A stretch of 42,155 nucleotides of DNA. It comes from an uncultured Eubacteriales bacterium (GTDB lineage: Bacteria > Bacillota > Clostridia > Oscillospirales > Acutalibacteraceae). Position 1 is the stretch's first letter; each line of letters begins with the position of its first letter. A program made the translations under genes and the position numbers. The notes beneath the pieces were generated by a model. The model saw nothing but the letters and a program-made list of their open reading frames with translations. It was not told the origin of the DNA and did no database searches. The stretch is taken from positions 1 through 42,155 of the forward strand of contig CASFEZ010000019.1 in assembly GCA_949293815.1 (NCBI GenBank), written 5' to 3'. Shown piece by piece: positions 8,801 through 16,312 of the stretch.

Positions 8801-9687
8801 GGGAGAGCTTTTTCCAGTATACCGATACCGGTGTATATTATTCTTTTGATTACAACAATGCCCATTTCGCTATTTTGAACAGCAACGATTTACAGGACGA
8901 CGGCACGTTGACCGAAGAACAGCTGTCCTGGCTGACAGAGGATATGAACAACAGCGATGCGGAATGGAAAATTGTTGCGTTCCACAAGGCGGTGTATTCC
9001 AACGGCACGCACTATGCGGATGACGATGTTGTCGGCCTTCGGGAGCAGATGGCGACCCTGATGCCTGAGCTTCAGGTCGATTTGGTGCTGAACGGTCACG
9101 ACCATGTATATTTCCGTACCGCTGCGCTGAATAATAACACCGTAGACAATACCTGCGACTGGGATGTTATTTATGAAGACGGTACCGCGATTGTTGAGGC
9201 GATGATCAATCCCAACGGAACCATTTATTCCATCAACGGTTCTGCGGGCGTAAAGAGCTATGAGGGCGTTTCCTCCGAAGAAACCAAGGACTACTTCCCC
9301 GATGCTGCGGCAACCTATCCCTCCGATGACCCCATTTTTACCGCAATTACCATCGAGGACAATCAGCTGATTTTCCGGTCTTATGCGGTGAGCGAAAACG
9401 GCGTTGCTGAAATTGACAGCTTCGGCATTATTAAGGATTTCAACGAGCTGAAACGCGGTGATGTCGATTTGAACGGCAATGTGACAAGCGCTGACGCGCG
9501 TTTGGCACTGCGTTACGCCGTTGATTTGGATAAGCTGACGGGCAATAGCCTGATAACGGCCGATGTGGACGAAAACGGTGTTGTTAACACCAGTGACGCC
9601 CGGCGGATTTTACGCGCGGCAGTTAATTTGGAACCCTTTGAGGACCCCTATATTCGCAGCAGTTCTATTAAAAAGAGTGCCTCCTGA
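5872..9687 (+). CDS. Giant secreted double metallophosphoesterase with dockerin
   Basis: A secreted protein of 1271 residues likely to cleave phosphate esters outside the cell. A signal peptide (about 1-38, AFSVLPAALVGAFAAAAP) leads into a first calcineurin-like metallophosphatase: LSDIHYF (D49/H51), IAGDLTYNG, INGNHDIN (138-141) and TGHTHDTD (about 301). A helical region of about 390 residues follows with no family I recognise. Then comes a fibronectin-like domain of purple-acid-phosphatase type (about 730-865) and a second metallophosphatase with MTDTQ, LHTGDFVDNG, VSGNHDAYG (about 944) and LNGHDHVYF (about 1073). Two dockerin-like repeats (GDVDLNGNVTSADAR and ADVDENGVVNTSDAR, about 1195-1255) end it. 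Both active sites look complete. ATG 5872 is preferred over GTG 5863 because AGAAGGGA ends at 5860, too near 5863. Confidence 0.9.
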   Translation: MTTGFSRRRAGTRVLSVFLALLMAFSVLPAALVGAFAAAAPLRIATLSDIHYFAREDMGNLDDGFYAAMNTNNIPQIDGILDSTFAALAQSAEENGLEYVLIAGDLTYNGEKNAHEALAARLAAFEAETGLQVYVINGNHDINNSSATQYIADENGSYYWEYADTVTAEEFKEIYADFGYNEAISVYEPDIGEEAGALSYSVKLDDGYRLIAIDAGKYSPDSTEDGIYEHETGGSISDSLMDWILAQIADAKAAGEIPIGMTHWNVGDQNYFSTVALQGFAMDNWQEVAETLADAGMHFIFTGHTHDTDITSTVSDNGETLYNITTCSLGNYPNQYRETVFTPAADGSIRADFEKHDCDEVLPVTGVDGTTYSQPFRVASFAWCYGTDPSAYLEKLLNPTIRQMLSEIQRTGLVAYIEGKAGFSFQSYFDELLHGGLMINNQNIFTAQNVMGLVNDIAKQIEDRYINDPDYTLSLVNGFLSTLMETPVSEYPCSKFVSEYGFGSTTAPGTYGDLMLSVFVYKSNGNEDISDDAFMQDVLARLQSGELVEEIISFLRTELVDKILIDEFLGNINLNLASFFVDFGSVEMKQIINFVKNYASGDAVKKIIEYYVNEETLKLYNQVASEGFALLGIQGVDILAVVSGLIAMVGEPGLDLSDISIQNIADTILGFGVLDQYGTSLDEVVDYLLNQYVTDDVKEGIGYQMYIMLQSFVVDENPQQLGDYDVSYTYAGPVEVEATAENLRRPSLVAPSYGKDSSTQFNLSWTTKYSITDTDIEIYPVENNTLPTFTGTPTVSDNIEADYEELTREYYAVDFGVAGFLTYEIKTIRHTITLTDLQPGTTYMYRIGSAGKGWWSDVGSFTTSSGDSSAFTFFHMTDTQSTTPEQYADGWATVMQEAYQLYPEARFVLHTGDFVDNGANFKQWQWFFDTAADTVLNTAIMPVSGNHDAYGFDVLVDNFKINYDGEDFDPDDVNSDWESFFQYTDTGVYYSFDYNNAHFAILNSNDLQDDGTLTEEQLSWLTEDMNNSDAEWKIVAFHKAVYSNGTHYADDDVVGLREQMATLMPELQVDLVLNGHDHVYFRTAALNNNTVDNTCDWDVIYEDGTAIVEAMINPNGTIYSINGSAGVKSYEGVSSEETKDYFPDAAATYPSDDPIFTAITIEDNQLIFRSYAVSENGVAEIDSFGIIKDFNELKRGDVDLNGNVTSADARLALRYAVDLDKLTGNSLITADVDENGVVNTSDARRILRAAVNLEPFEDPYIRSSSIKKSAS

Positions 9688-9706
9688 CGAGTTTACGCGC
9701 TGAATC

Positions 9707-9753
9707 AGGTCGGTCATTAACAGCCTTGTTGATGACCGATCTGTTGCATTTTT
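9707..9753 (+). terminator. Rho-independent terminator of the phosphatase gene
   Basis: The 16-nt arms at 9707-9722 and 9727-9742 pair along their whole length, with two G-U wobbles, around the 4-nt loop GCCT. A T-run follows at 9749-9753. It separates the phosphatase gene from mcsA. Confidence 0.85.
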
Positions 9754-9840
9754 CGGCGTTATATCGCAAACGATGGGTATTCGGCAAGCTGAAGCGCTTT
9801 CCGAATGCCAATGAATCATCCGAAAGGATTGTGACAAACT

Positions 9841-10338
9841 ATGTTGTGTCAAAATTGCAGAAAAAACGAGGCGACTACCCATATTAAACAGATTCGCAAC
9901 GGCGTTGCGGCGGAATACCACCTTTGCCGCAGCTGTGCCGAAAGCCTCGGCTACAGTGCTCCGTTTACCGGCACAGGGCTTGGGGAGCTGTTCAGCTCGT
10001 TTTTGGGGGATATGCCGGTCAGCCGGCTGAGCAATACGGTGCTGCGTTGTGAAAAATGCGGCTGTACCTTTGAGGATATTGTCAACAGCGGCAAGGTCGG
10101 CTGCGCGGACTGCTATGCGCTGTTTTATGATAAGCTGCTGCCCTCGGTGCAGCGCATCCACGGGCAAACCCGCCATGTGGGCAAAATTCCCAGCGGTACC
10201 GGCGAAAACATCAAGCTCGAAAGCCGCATTGCCCAAACAAAGGAAAAGCTGAACCGCGCCATTGATGAACAGAACTTTGAGCTGGCAGCACTTTTGCGCG
10301 ATGAAATCAGACAATTGGAGGCGGCAAGAAATGGCTGA
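9841..10338 (+). CDS. mcsA: McsA, zinc-finger activator of the arginine kinase McsB
   Basis: McsA binds and activates the protein arginine kinase McsB in the stress-protease pathway. The 165-residue protein shows the family pattern of CxxC pairs: MLCQNC at residues 1-6, HLCRSC about 28-33, then CEKCGC about 67-72 and GCADC about 88-92. A UvrB/UvrC-type (UVR) helix ends it (KEKLNRAIDEQNFELAALLRDEI, described by its two halves KEKLNRAIDEQ and NFELAALLRDEI). All metal-binding cysteines seem present. Its last 8 bases overlap the start of mcsB, so the two are translationally coupled. The nearest ribosome site, GAAAGGA, is about 12 nt from the start, slightly far. In many Firmicutes the repressor gene ctsR comes directly before mcsA; here a terminator and an unrelated gene do, and no CtsR-type heptad operator is visible. 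Confidence 0.93.
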   Translation: MLCQNCRKNEATTHIKQIRNGVAAEYHLCRSCAESLGYSAPFTGTGLGELFSSFLGDMPVSRLSNTVLRCEKCGCTFEDIVNSGKVGCADCYALFYDKLLPSVQRIHGQTRHVGKIPSGTGENIKLESRIAQTKEKLNRAIDEQNFELAALLRDEIRQLEAARNG

Positions 10339-11365
10339 AAAATGGTATATTGCAAACGGCAATCAGGGCGATATTATTTTAAGCTCCCGGGTGCGTCTTG
10401 CCAGAAATCTGGTAGATTTCCCGTTCCCCTGCCGTATTTCTCCCGAAGAAGCCCAGCGGCTGGACGAGGTGATTGTGAAAGCGCTGTCAGATTTTCCGGG
10501 CGAAAAACTGCATGCCGTGCGCATGAGCGATTTAACGATGCACCGCGCGGTTTCCCTTGCCGAAAAGCATTTCATTTCACCGGAATTTACCGACCCCGCC
10601 CCCGGACGGATGCTGATTCTTTCCGACCAGGAAGATATCAGCATCATGGTCTGTGAGGACGACCATCTGCGCATACAGACTATGTGCGCTGGTTTCGCTA
10701 TTGATGAAGCGTATCAGGCGGCCTCGGCAGTGGACGATCATCTTGACCGGCGGGTACAATATGCTTTTGATGAGCGGCTGGGGTATTTGACCCAAAGCCC
10801 CACCGGGCTGGGCACTGCCATGCGTGCCTCCTTTATGCTGCATTTGCCTGCTCTGTCGCAGAATTGGGAAATTTCCCGTCTGGCAACAACCATTGGCAAG
10901 CTGGGCCTGTCCATTCGCGGTTCTTACGGCGAAAGCGGCGTAGCCAAGGGGGATATTTATGTTTTAAGCAATCAGGTTACCTTGGGAATCAGTGAAAAGG
11001 CTGCGTTGGATAATCTGAAAGCGATTGCCCTGCAATTGGCAACCCGCGAACGGGCGGCGCGGGACGAAATGGAGAAAAATGTTGCTTTTGCAGACCGAAT
11101 CCACCGCGCTTACGGCATTTTGAACAGTGCACGCATGGTCAGCTCGGAGGAAATGATGGAGCTGCTCTCCCTGGTTCGGCTCGGCGCCGTGGCAGGCACG
11201 GTTCCGGTGCGGCTGGAAACCGTCAACGAATTGATGGCAACCTTGCAGCCTGCCAGTATGAACGCGGACTACGACGAAAACATGGACGCCGCCGCTCGGG
11301 ACGCCTTGCGTGCCGACCGGATTCGGGCGCGTTTTGCGGAAGATTTGCAAAACCAATCCCGTTAA
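10331..11365 (+). CDS. mcsB: McsB protein arginine kinase
   Basis: McsB phosphorylates arginine on misfolded proteins, marking them for ClpC-ClpP. The 344-residue protein has the phosphagen-kinase-like layout: SSRVRLARNLVDFPFP (about 17-32), EDDHLRIQ in the catalytic loop (about 114-121), LTQSPTGLGTAMRAS (about 150-164) and IRGSYGESGVAKGDIYVLSNQ split as IRGSYGESG and KGDIYVLSNQ (about 196-216). In family members I remember, the residue before the E-D/E-D-H motif is usually Asn (NEEDH); here it is Cys (CEDDH). The effect is unknown. The start at 10331 follows GGAGG and overlaps mcsA by 8 bases; a longer in-frame extension inside mcsA is unlikely to be used. Confidence 0.94.
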   Translation: MAEKWYIANGNQGDIILSSRVRLARNLVDFPFPCRISPEEAQRLDEVIVKALSDFPGEKLHAVRMSDLTMHRAVSLAEKHFISPEFTDPAPGRMLILSDQEDISIMVCEDDHLRIQTMCAGFAIDEAYQAASAVDDHLDRRVQYAFDERLGYLTQSPTGLGTAMRASFMLHLPALSQNWEISRLATTIGKLGLSIRGSYGESGVAKGDIYVLSNQVTLGISEKAALDNLKAIALQLATRERAARDEMEKNVAFADRIHRAYGILNSARMVSSEEMMELLSLVRLGAVAGTVPVRLETVNELMATLQPASMNADYDENMDAAARDALRADRIRARFAEDLQNQSR

Positions 11366-11399
11366 AACAGGCGTAAACACCACCGGATACGGATATACT

Positions 11400-11429
11400 A
11401 AAAGAGGAAAGCGATTTCCTCTTTTTTTA
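11400..11429 (+). terminator. Terminator-like hairpin between mcsB and clpC
   Basis: The arms 11400-11410 and 11415-11425 form an 11-bp perfect stem closed by a GCGA tetraloop (GNRA type) and run into more T residues, the form of an intrinsic terminator. It lies 35 bases after mcsB and 70 bases before clpC. Confidence 0.8.
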
Positions 11430-11498
11430 TTTTTCCTGAAAGGCGTGTACGGCGGCGGAGAGATGGATCCCGCGTTTTGCCGGAATGGGGGAGTATAT

Positions 11499-14033
11499 AT
11501 GTATCAATTTACCGGTTTTGCAGAGCGCGCCAACGGGGCGCTGAACAGCGCCCTGACAGCGGCGCAGCAATTGGGGCATACCTATGTCGGCAGCGAGCAT
11601 CTGCTGCTCGGGCTGGTGCAGGACGATTCCACTGTAGCCGGGCTGGCGCTTGCCCGGCGGGGGCTTACTATGGATAAGCTGGAAGAACTGATAAAAGCTA
11701 CGGTTGGCGTTGGCATTCCAACGGTATTAACGCCGGATGATTTTACGCCGCGGTGCAAGCATATTATTGAAAAGGCCCTGCTGTCAGCGCGCGGTATGCG
11801 GCGTCCCTTAGCCGGAACCGAGGATTTGCTGCTGGCGCTTTTGCGGGAGGATGGCGGATTCGGCAAGAATATGCTCAAACGGCTGGGCGCCTCGTCTGCT
11901 TCTATGGAAAAGGACATCACTCGCGCGATGATGGGGGAATTGGCGCACGGAAAGGATCTGCTGTCCGAAAAAACGGAGGAACGCCGCGGAAAAGATAAAA
12001 TGCTGCCTCAGTATTCCCGGGATTTAACGGCGGAAGCAGCCGCCGGCAGCATTGATCCGGTCATCGGACGCGACAAGGAGATTGCCCGGGTCATTCAGAT
12101 TCTTTGCCGCCGGACAAAGAACAATCCCTGCCTGATTGGCGACCCGGGGGTTGGCAAAACGGCCGTTGCTCAGGGGCTGGCGCTGAAAATCGCGGAAAAC
12201 GAGGTGCCGGAACCACTGCGGGATAAACGCATTGTTTCGTTGGATTTAACAAGTATGGTTGCGGGAACCAAATACCGCGGCGATTTTGAGGAGCGGATCA
12301 AAGCGGTGCTGCGGGAGGCAGCCGAGGCGGACGATGTGATTCTGTTTATTGACGAGCTGCATACCATTGTGGGCGCCGGTGCGGCGGAGGGTGCGGCGGA
12401 TGCCGCCAATATATTAAAACCCGGTTTGGCGCGGGGAGAATACCGCATTATCGGCGCAACCACGCCGGAGGAATACCGGCGGGATATTGAAAAAGACGCT
12501 GCGCTGGAGCGCCGCTTTCAGCCGGTATGGGTCGGGGAGCCGGGCGAGGAGGACGCGCTTGCTATCTTGAAAGGTCTGCGGGATAAATATGAGGCGCACC
12601 ACCGGGTCAAAATTTCCGATGAAGCGCTTCAGGCAGCGGTAACACTTTCCACGCGGTATATCGGCGACCGTTTTTTGCCCGATAAGGCGATTGATTTAAT
12701 GGACGAAGCCGCTGCGAAGGTGCGTTTATCCGCTGCCGGAGAACGCCCGGAGGTCAGACATCTGGAGCAAAAAGCCAAGCAGACCGCCGATGAAAAAGCG
12801 GCGGCCGTGCTGTCTCAGGAATTTGAACGAGCGGCAGATTTGCGGGATCGGGAGCTGGCGCTGCGCAGGGCTTTGGAAGAAAAAAAATCGGATTGGCAAA
12901 ACTGGGATACCGGCGGCGGTGCCGTGGTGTCCGCCGGCGACATTGCCGAAGTGGTTTCCGATTGGACGGGGATACCGGTTCGGCAAATGACCGAAGAGGA
13001 GAAAGGGCGGCTGCTGCACCTGGAGGAATCGCTGCGCAGGCGGGTTGTTGGGCAGGAAGAAGCCGTTTGCGCGGTAGCAAAAGCGATTCGCCGTGGGCGT
13101 TCGGGGCTGAAGGATCCATGCCGCCCGATTGGCTCTTTTATCTTCTGCGGTCCGACCGGCGTCGGCAAAACCGAGCTTTGTAAAGCCCTTGCCGAGGTAA
13201 TCTTCGGCAGCCGGGAGTCCATGATTCGGCTGGATATGTCCGAATATATGGAAAAACACACCGTTTCGCGCCTGGTTGGCTCGCCGCCCGGATATGTGGG
13301 CTATGAGGAGGGCGGACAACTGACAGAAAAAATACGCCGCCGTCCCTATAGTGTCGTATTGTTTGATGAAATTGAAAAAGCCCATCCCGATTTGTTTCAT
13401 TTGCTGCTGCAAATTTTAGACGACGGTATCCTGACCGATGCGCAGGGGCGGCAGGTCAGCTTTCAAAACAGCATTGTTATTATGACCTCCAATGTGGGTG
13501 CGCCTTTGCTGACAGAAAAATCCAAAAATCTCGGTTTTTCCAACGGTGAGCGTGGGTATTTATCCGGGGATGCCGTAAAAAAAAGCGTGATGGCGGAGCT
13601 GAAGAAGGTTTTTCGCCCGGAATTTTTGAACCGGGTGGATGAGGTTATCGTTTTTTCCCGGTTGCAAAAAGAGGATTTGCGAGCCATCACCGTACGGCTT
13701 TTGGAGGAGTTGGCGGATCGATGCTGGGCGCTTGGGGTACAGCTGACTGTTTCTGAGCAAGCGGTAACACAGCTGGCAGAAGCAGGATACGACAACGCCT
13801 ATGGCGCCCGGGCGCTTCGTCGGAGCATTCGCACCCGGCTGGAGGACGCCCTGTCGGATAAGTTGTTATCCGGCGAAGTACAGGGTGGGGCGGTTTTGTT
13901 TGATTATGAAAAAGACGCCTTTGTGCTCAAGCAGCTGCCTGACCATATGGATGACAAAAAACCGGCGCGGGAAAAAAAGAAACGCTCAGCAGTCGGCAAA
14001 GACCTCCCGCCGCAAATGGAAGAGCAGCTCTGA
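11499..14033 (+). CDS. clpC: ClpC, AAA+ unfoldase of the Clp protease
   Basis: ClpC unfolds proteins, including those carrying phosphoarginine, and feeds them to ClpP. The 844-residue protein has two N-terminal Clp repeats (about 1-145, starting MYQFTGFAERANGAL), the first ATPase module with Walker A GDPGVGKTAVAQG (about 213-225) and Walker B VILFIDELH (about 280-288), a UVR-type middle segment (SQEFERAADLRDRELALRR, about 427-445) that contacts McsA-type adaptors, and the second module with Walker A GPTGVGKTELCK (about 551-562) and Walker B VVLFDEIEKAHPD (about 620). All catalytic motifs are intact. A basic/acidic tail of about 25 residues ends it. ATG 11499 follows GGGGGA by 6 nt. The last 48 bases overlap the convergent gene on the minus strand. 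Confidence 0.95.
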   Translation: MYQFTGFAERANGALNSALTAAQQLGHTYVGSEHLLLGLVQDDSTVAGLALARRGLTMDKLEELIKATVGVGIPTVLTPDDFTPRCKHIIEKALLSARGMRRPLAGTEDLLLALLREDGGFGKNMLKRLGASSASMEKDITRAMMGELAHGKDLLSEKTEERRGKDKMLPQYSRDLTAEAAAGSIDPVIGRDKEIARVIQILCRRTKNNPCLIGDPGVGKTAVAQGLALKIAENEVPEPLRDKRIVSLDLTSMVAGTKYRGDFEERIKAVLREAAEADDVILFIDELHTIVGAGAAEGAADAANILKPGLARGEYRIIGATTPEEYRRDIEKDAALERRFQPVWVGEPGEEDALAILKGLRDKYEAHHRVKISDEALQAAVTLSTRYIGDRFLPDKAIDLMDEAAAKVRLSAAGERPEVRHLEQKAKQTADEKAAAVLSQEFERAADLRDRELALRRALEEKKSDWQNWDTGGGAVVSAGDIAEVVSDWTGIPVRQMTEEEKGRLLHLEESLRRRVVGQEEAVCAVAKAIRRGRSGLKDPCRPIGSFIFCGPTGVGKTELCKALAEVIFGSRESMIRLDMSEYMEKHTVSRLVGSPPGYVGYEEGGQLTEKIRRRPYSVVLFDEIEKAHPDLFHLLLQILDDGILTDAQGRQVSFQNSIVIMTSNVGAPLLTEKSKNLGFSNGERGYLSGDAVKKSVMAELKKVFRPEFLNRVDEVIVFSRLQKEDLRAITVRLLEELADRCWALGVQLTVSEQAVTQLAEAGYDNAYGARALRRSIRTRLEDALSDKLLSGEVQGGAVLFDYEKDAFVLKQLPDHMDDKKPAREKKKRSAVGKDLPPQMEEQL

Positions 14034-15068
14034 CAGCTTTTCTTCGTTCAGCGCCGCTTCGTAATAGGCGTCGGTTAAATCCAGCAGTTCCCGTGCCTCC
14101 GCTTCGGCTTTTATGGTTTGCTCGAGCAGTTCCCGAATGGCTTTTTTATTAAAATTCAGGCGGAAACGGCAATTTGCCGTCTGCTCACGGTCAAGGAAAC
14201 GGGTCATATGAATGGTTCGCTCGGTGTTCTCCGGCGCGGGGTGATACCGGTTGGCGGTAAAAAAGGCAATATTTGCCTCAGGAATCAGGATATGCTCCGC
14301 TTTTTTTGCCGGGTGCGTTTGGCAGCGGCAAACGGTGCAGTCCAATCCGCGCTCCTCCGCCTCCTGTTTTATCGCATAAATCAGTGCGCTGGCAGCCAGC
14401 CCCACGCTGTCGTCAATGGCAATCACCCTTTTGCAGGTGTGCAGGGTTTGGATATTTGTCCATATGCCCTCCCGGGTTACCGCGCTTAAAAAACGGTTTT
14501 TTGCTCTGCTTTTTTTTCCTTTTCCCGATGGAAACTCTCTGGCTGCAAAGCGGGCGGCATAGCGGCGGATTTTGTCCTGGTTCAAACCGCCGGACAGCAG
14601 GTGAAAGCTGTCCTCGGAAACAGATCGCACCGCTGACAGATAGTTCATGCTTCGCCTCTGCTCGGCGGCGGTCAGTTTTTCGAGCAGACGGATGGCATCG
14701 GCATTGCGTTTCAGATTGTCGTGGTCAAAAACGAGGTCGGTATTGACGATGGTTTCCACCGCAATCGGGTATTTAATGTGAATGGTGCGCGGGTCGTTGC
14801 CATCGATGAGATAAACACGCTTTTCTGGCAAGGCCAGCGCCTCCAGCATGGCAGGGCGGCGCTGGCTGTATATTTTTTCTATCTGTATATGCCGCAGCTG
14901 TGCTTCCTCTGCAATGCGGCTCAGCAGGGGATCGGTACAAAGGCTGTGACCGCCCCGTAAAATATAAACGCGCTTGGCGGTTTCCGGCTGAAAAAATTCA
15001 GGATAAAAGGAATAGCAGCCTCCGGCGCAGGGTACACACAGAAAATAACCGTCGGTATATTGTTTCAT
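13986..15068 (-). CDS. PRK06851-like two-domain protein with eroded P-loops
   Basis: A 360-residue protein with two similar halves, matching the arrangement I remember for PRK06851-type putative ATPases. Half one has RVYILRGGHSLCTDPLLSRI where the family has a GxPGTGKST P-loop, then YLIDGNDPRTIHIKYPIAVE, recalling the family's DGTxPHVxDPKYPGAVDE. Half two has FLSAVTREGI, then RVIAIDDSVGLAASALIYAI at the second P-loop position, and IPEANIAFFTANRYHP. Neither loop keeps the Gly-Lys-Ser/Thr needed to hold ATP, so it is probably not an ATPase by the usual mechanism. ATG 15068 has GGAGG 9 nt upstream; the frame stays open further upstream but without support. The family name is from memory; the motif loss is direct. 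Confidence 0.7.
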   Translation of the reverse strand: MKQYTDGYFLCVPCAGGCYSFYPEFFQPETAKRVYILRGGHSLCTDPLLSRIAEEAQLRHIQIEKIYSQRRPAMLEALALPEKRVYLIDGNDPRTIHIKYPIAVETIVNTDLVFDHDNLKRNADAIRLLEKLTAAEQRRSMNYLSAVRSVSEDSFHLLSGGLNQDKIRRYAARFAAREFPSGKGKKSRAKNRFLSAVTREGIWTNIQTLHTCKRVIAIDDSVGLAASALIYAIKQEAEERGLDCTVCRCQTHPAKKAEHILIPEANIAFFTANRYHPAPENTERTIHMTRFLDREQTANCRFRLNFNKKAIRELLEQTIKAEAEARELLDLTDAYYEAALNEEKLSELLFHLRREVFADC

Positions 15069-15234
15069 ATGGGTTTCCTCCAAAACCGATTTTGCTACAG
15101 TATATGCGCGTTGATGCCGGGTGACAGCGCGGAAACGCGAAAGCGTTTGGCATACATGGTGTTTCTTTATCAAAGTAATGCGATAAATAAACTTATACAG
15201 GTGAATAAAAAAGTTTATATTTTTAGGAAATTCG

Positions 15235-15263
15235 TTGATTTTCGACGGGCGAAATGCTATAAT
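15235..15263 (+). promoter_or_regulatory. Strong promoter for the epimerase gene
   Basis: TTGATT at 15235-15240, a 17-bp spacer and TATAAT at 15258-15263, with the extended TGc directly before the -10. It is 39 bases upstream of the start. Confidence 0.85.
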
Positions 15264-15302
15264 AACCCTAACTGTGAAGAAATATGAACGGAGGAAACCT
15301 CT

Positions 15303-16286
15303 ATGGCAGATGCTAAAAAATGCGTGCTGACCGGCGCAACCGGCCATGTTGGTTACGCGGTGCTTCTTGAGCTGATTAACCAGGGCGAAGATGTAACCAT
15401 TATGATTCGCAAGGAAAATAAAATGTTCGATGGTCTGAACTGCGCCCGGGTAAAAGGCGATGTGACCGACTATGATTCTCTTGTAAAAGCGTTTGCGGGC
15501 ATAGATACGGTTTATCATGTGGCAGGCGCGGTGGAAATTAACAAGGGCGCCGAGGAAATGACCTGGAAGGTCAATTTTGAGGGCACCAAAAATGTACTAA
15601 AAGCCTGTAAAGAAACCGGTGTTCGCCGGCTGGTTTACATGTCTTCGGTGGACGCGATGCTGCCTTTGCCGGATAATCAGCTGATGGTGGAGCAGACCTC
15701 CTTTAATCCGGATGAGCTGGACGGCACCTATGCCAAAACGAAGGCTGCCGCCACCCAATATCTTTTGGATAACCACGGCGATGTAGAATTGGTTGTGCTG
15801 CACCCGTCGGCCTGCATCGGTCCGTACGATTTCAAGGTGTCCAGCGTTGGCTCGATGGTCAGAATGTGCATGAAAGGCGCGTTCCCCATTACCATGACCT
15901 TTGGCGCGTATAACTTTGTGGATGTGCGCGATGTGGCAAAAGGTACATATGCCGCCGCCAAACGGGGCAGAAACGGCGAGTGCTATATTCTTTGCGGCGA
16001 CTATATGACGGTGGATACCTTTATCCGCACCCTTTGCCGGGTTACCGGGCATAAAGAGCCGAAAATTAAGATTGGCAACGGCATTGTTTCCGTTGCCGCG
16101 CCGATTATGGAAGTATATTATAATATCACCAAAACAACGCCTCTGTTTACCCGCTATTCCATCCGTAAACTGAAAGCCAACTGTAATTTCTCCTATGCGA
16201 AGGCACAGAAAGAGCTTGGCTATCAGCCGATGACGGTGGAACAGTCGCTGAAAGATATGGTGGCGTGGATTTCAGAGAATCAATAA
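15303..16286 (+). CDS. NAD-dependent epimerase/dehydratase (extended SDR)
   Basis: A 327-residue extended SDR. The cofactor loop is TGATGHVGYAVL (residues 11-22), followed by an acceptor region VTIMIRKENKM, the segment YHVAGAVEINKG (about 75), SSVDAM (about 117) and the catalytic YAKTKAA (about 143-149). HPSACIGPYDFKVSS (about 165-179) is typical of dihydroflavonol-4-reductase- or hopanoid-associated-like members rather than of sugar epimerases. The substrate is unknown. The gene has its own strong promoter and GGAGG 8 nt before the start. The trkA gene begins 26 bases after it, so the three genes from here to trkH may share a transcript. Confidence 0.85.
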   Translation: MADAKKCVLTGATGHVGYAVLLELINQGEDVTIMIRKENKMFDGLNCARVKGDVTDYDSLVKAFAGIDTVYHVAGAVEINKGAEEMTWKVNFEGTKNVLKACKETGVRRLVYMSSVDAMLPLPDNQLMVEQTSFNPDELDGTYAKTKAAATQYLLDNHGDVELVVLHPSACIGPYDFKVSSVGSMVRMCMKGAFPITMTFGAYNFVDVRDVAKGTYAAAKRGRNGECYILCGDYMTVDTFIRTLCRVTGHKEPKIKIGNGIVSVAAPIMEVYYNITKTTPLFTRYSIRKLKANCNFSYAKAQKELGYQPMTVEQSLKDMVAWISENQ

Positions 16287-16312
16287 TCAAGTCGTAAATC
16301 GGGGAGCTTGCT

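Noticed and set aside
9688-9840. CtsR or CIRCE operator sought upstream of mcsA
   Set aside because: The inverted repeat there is the phosphatase terminator; no tandem GGTCAAA heptads or TTAGCACTC arms are present.
10262-10330. Longer N-terminus of McsB starting inside mcsA
   Set aside because: The conserved kinase start and the GGAGG site both point to ATG 10331.
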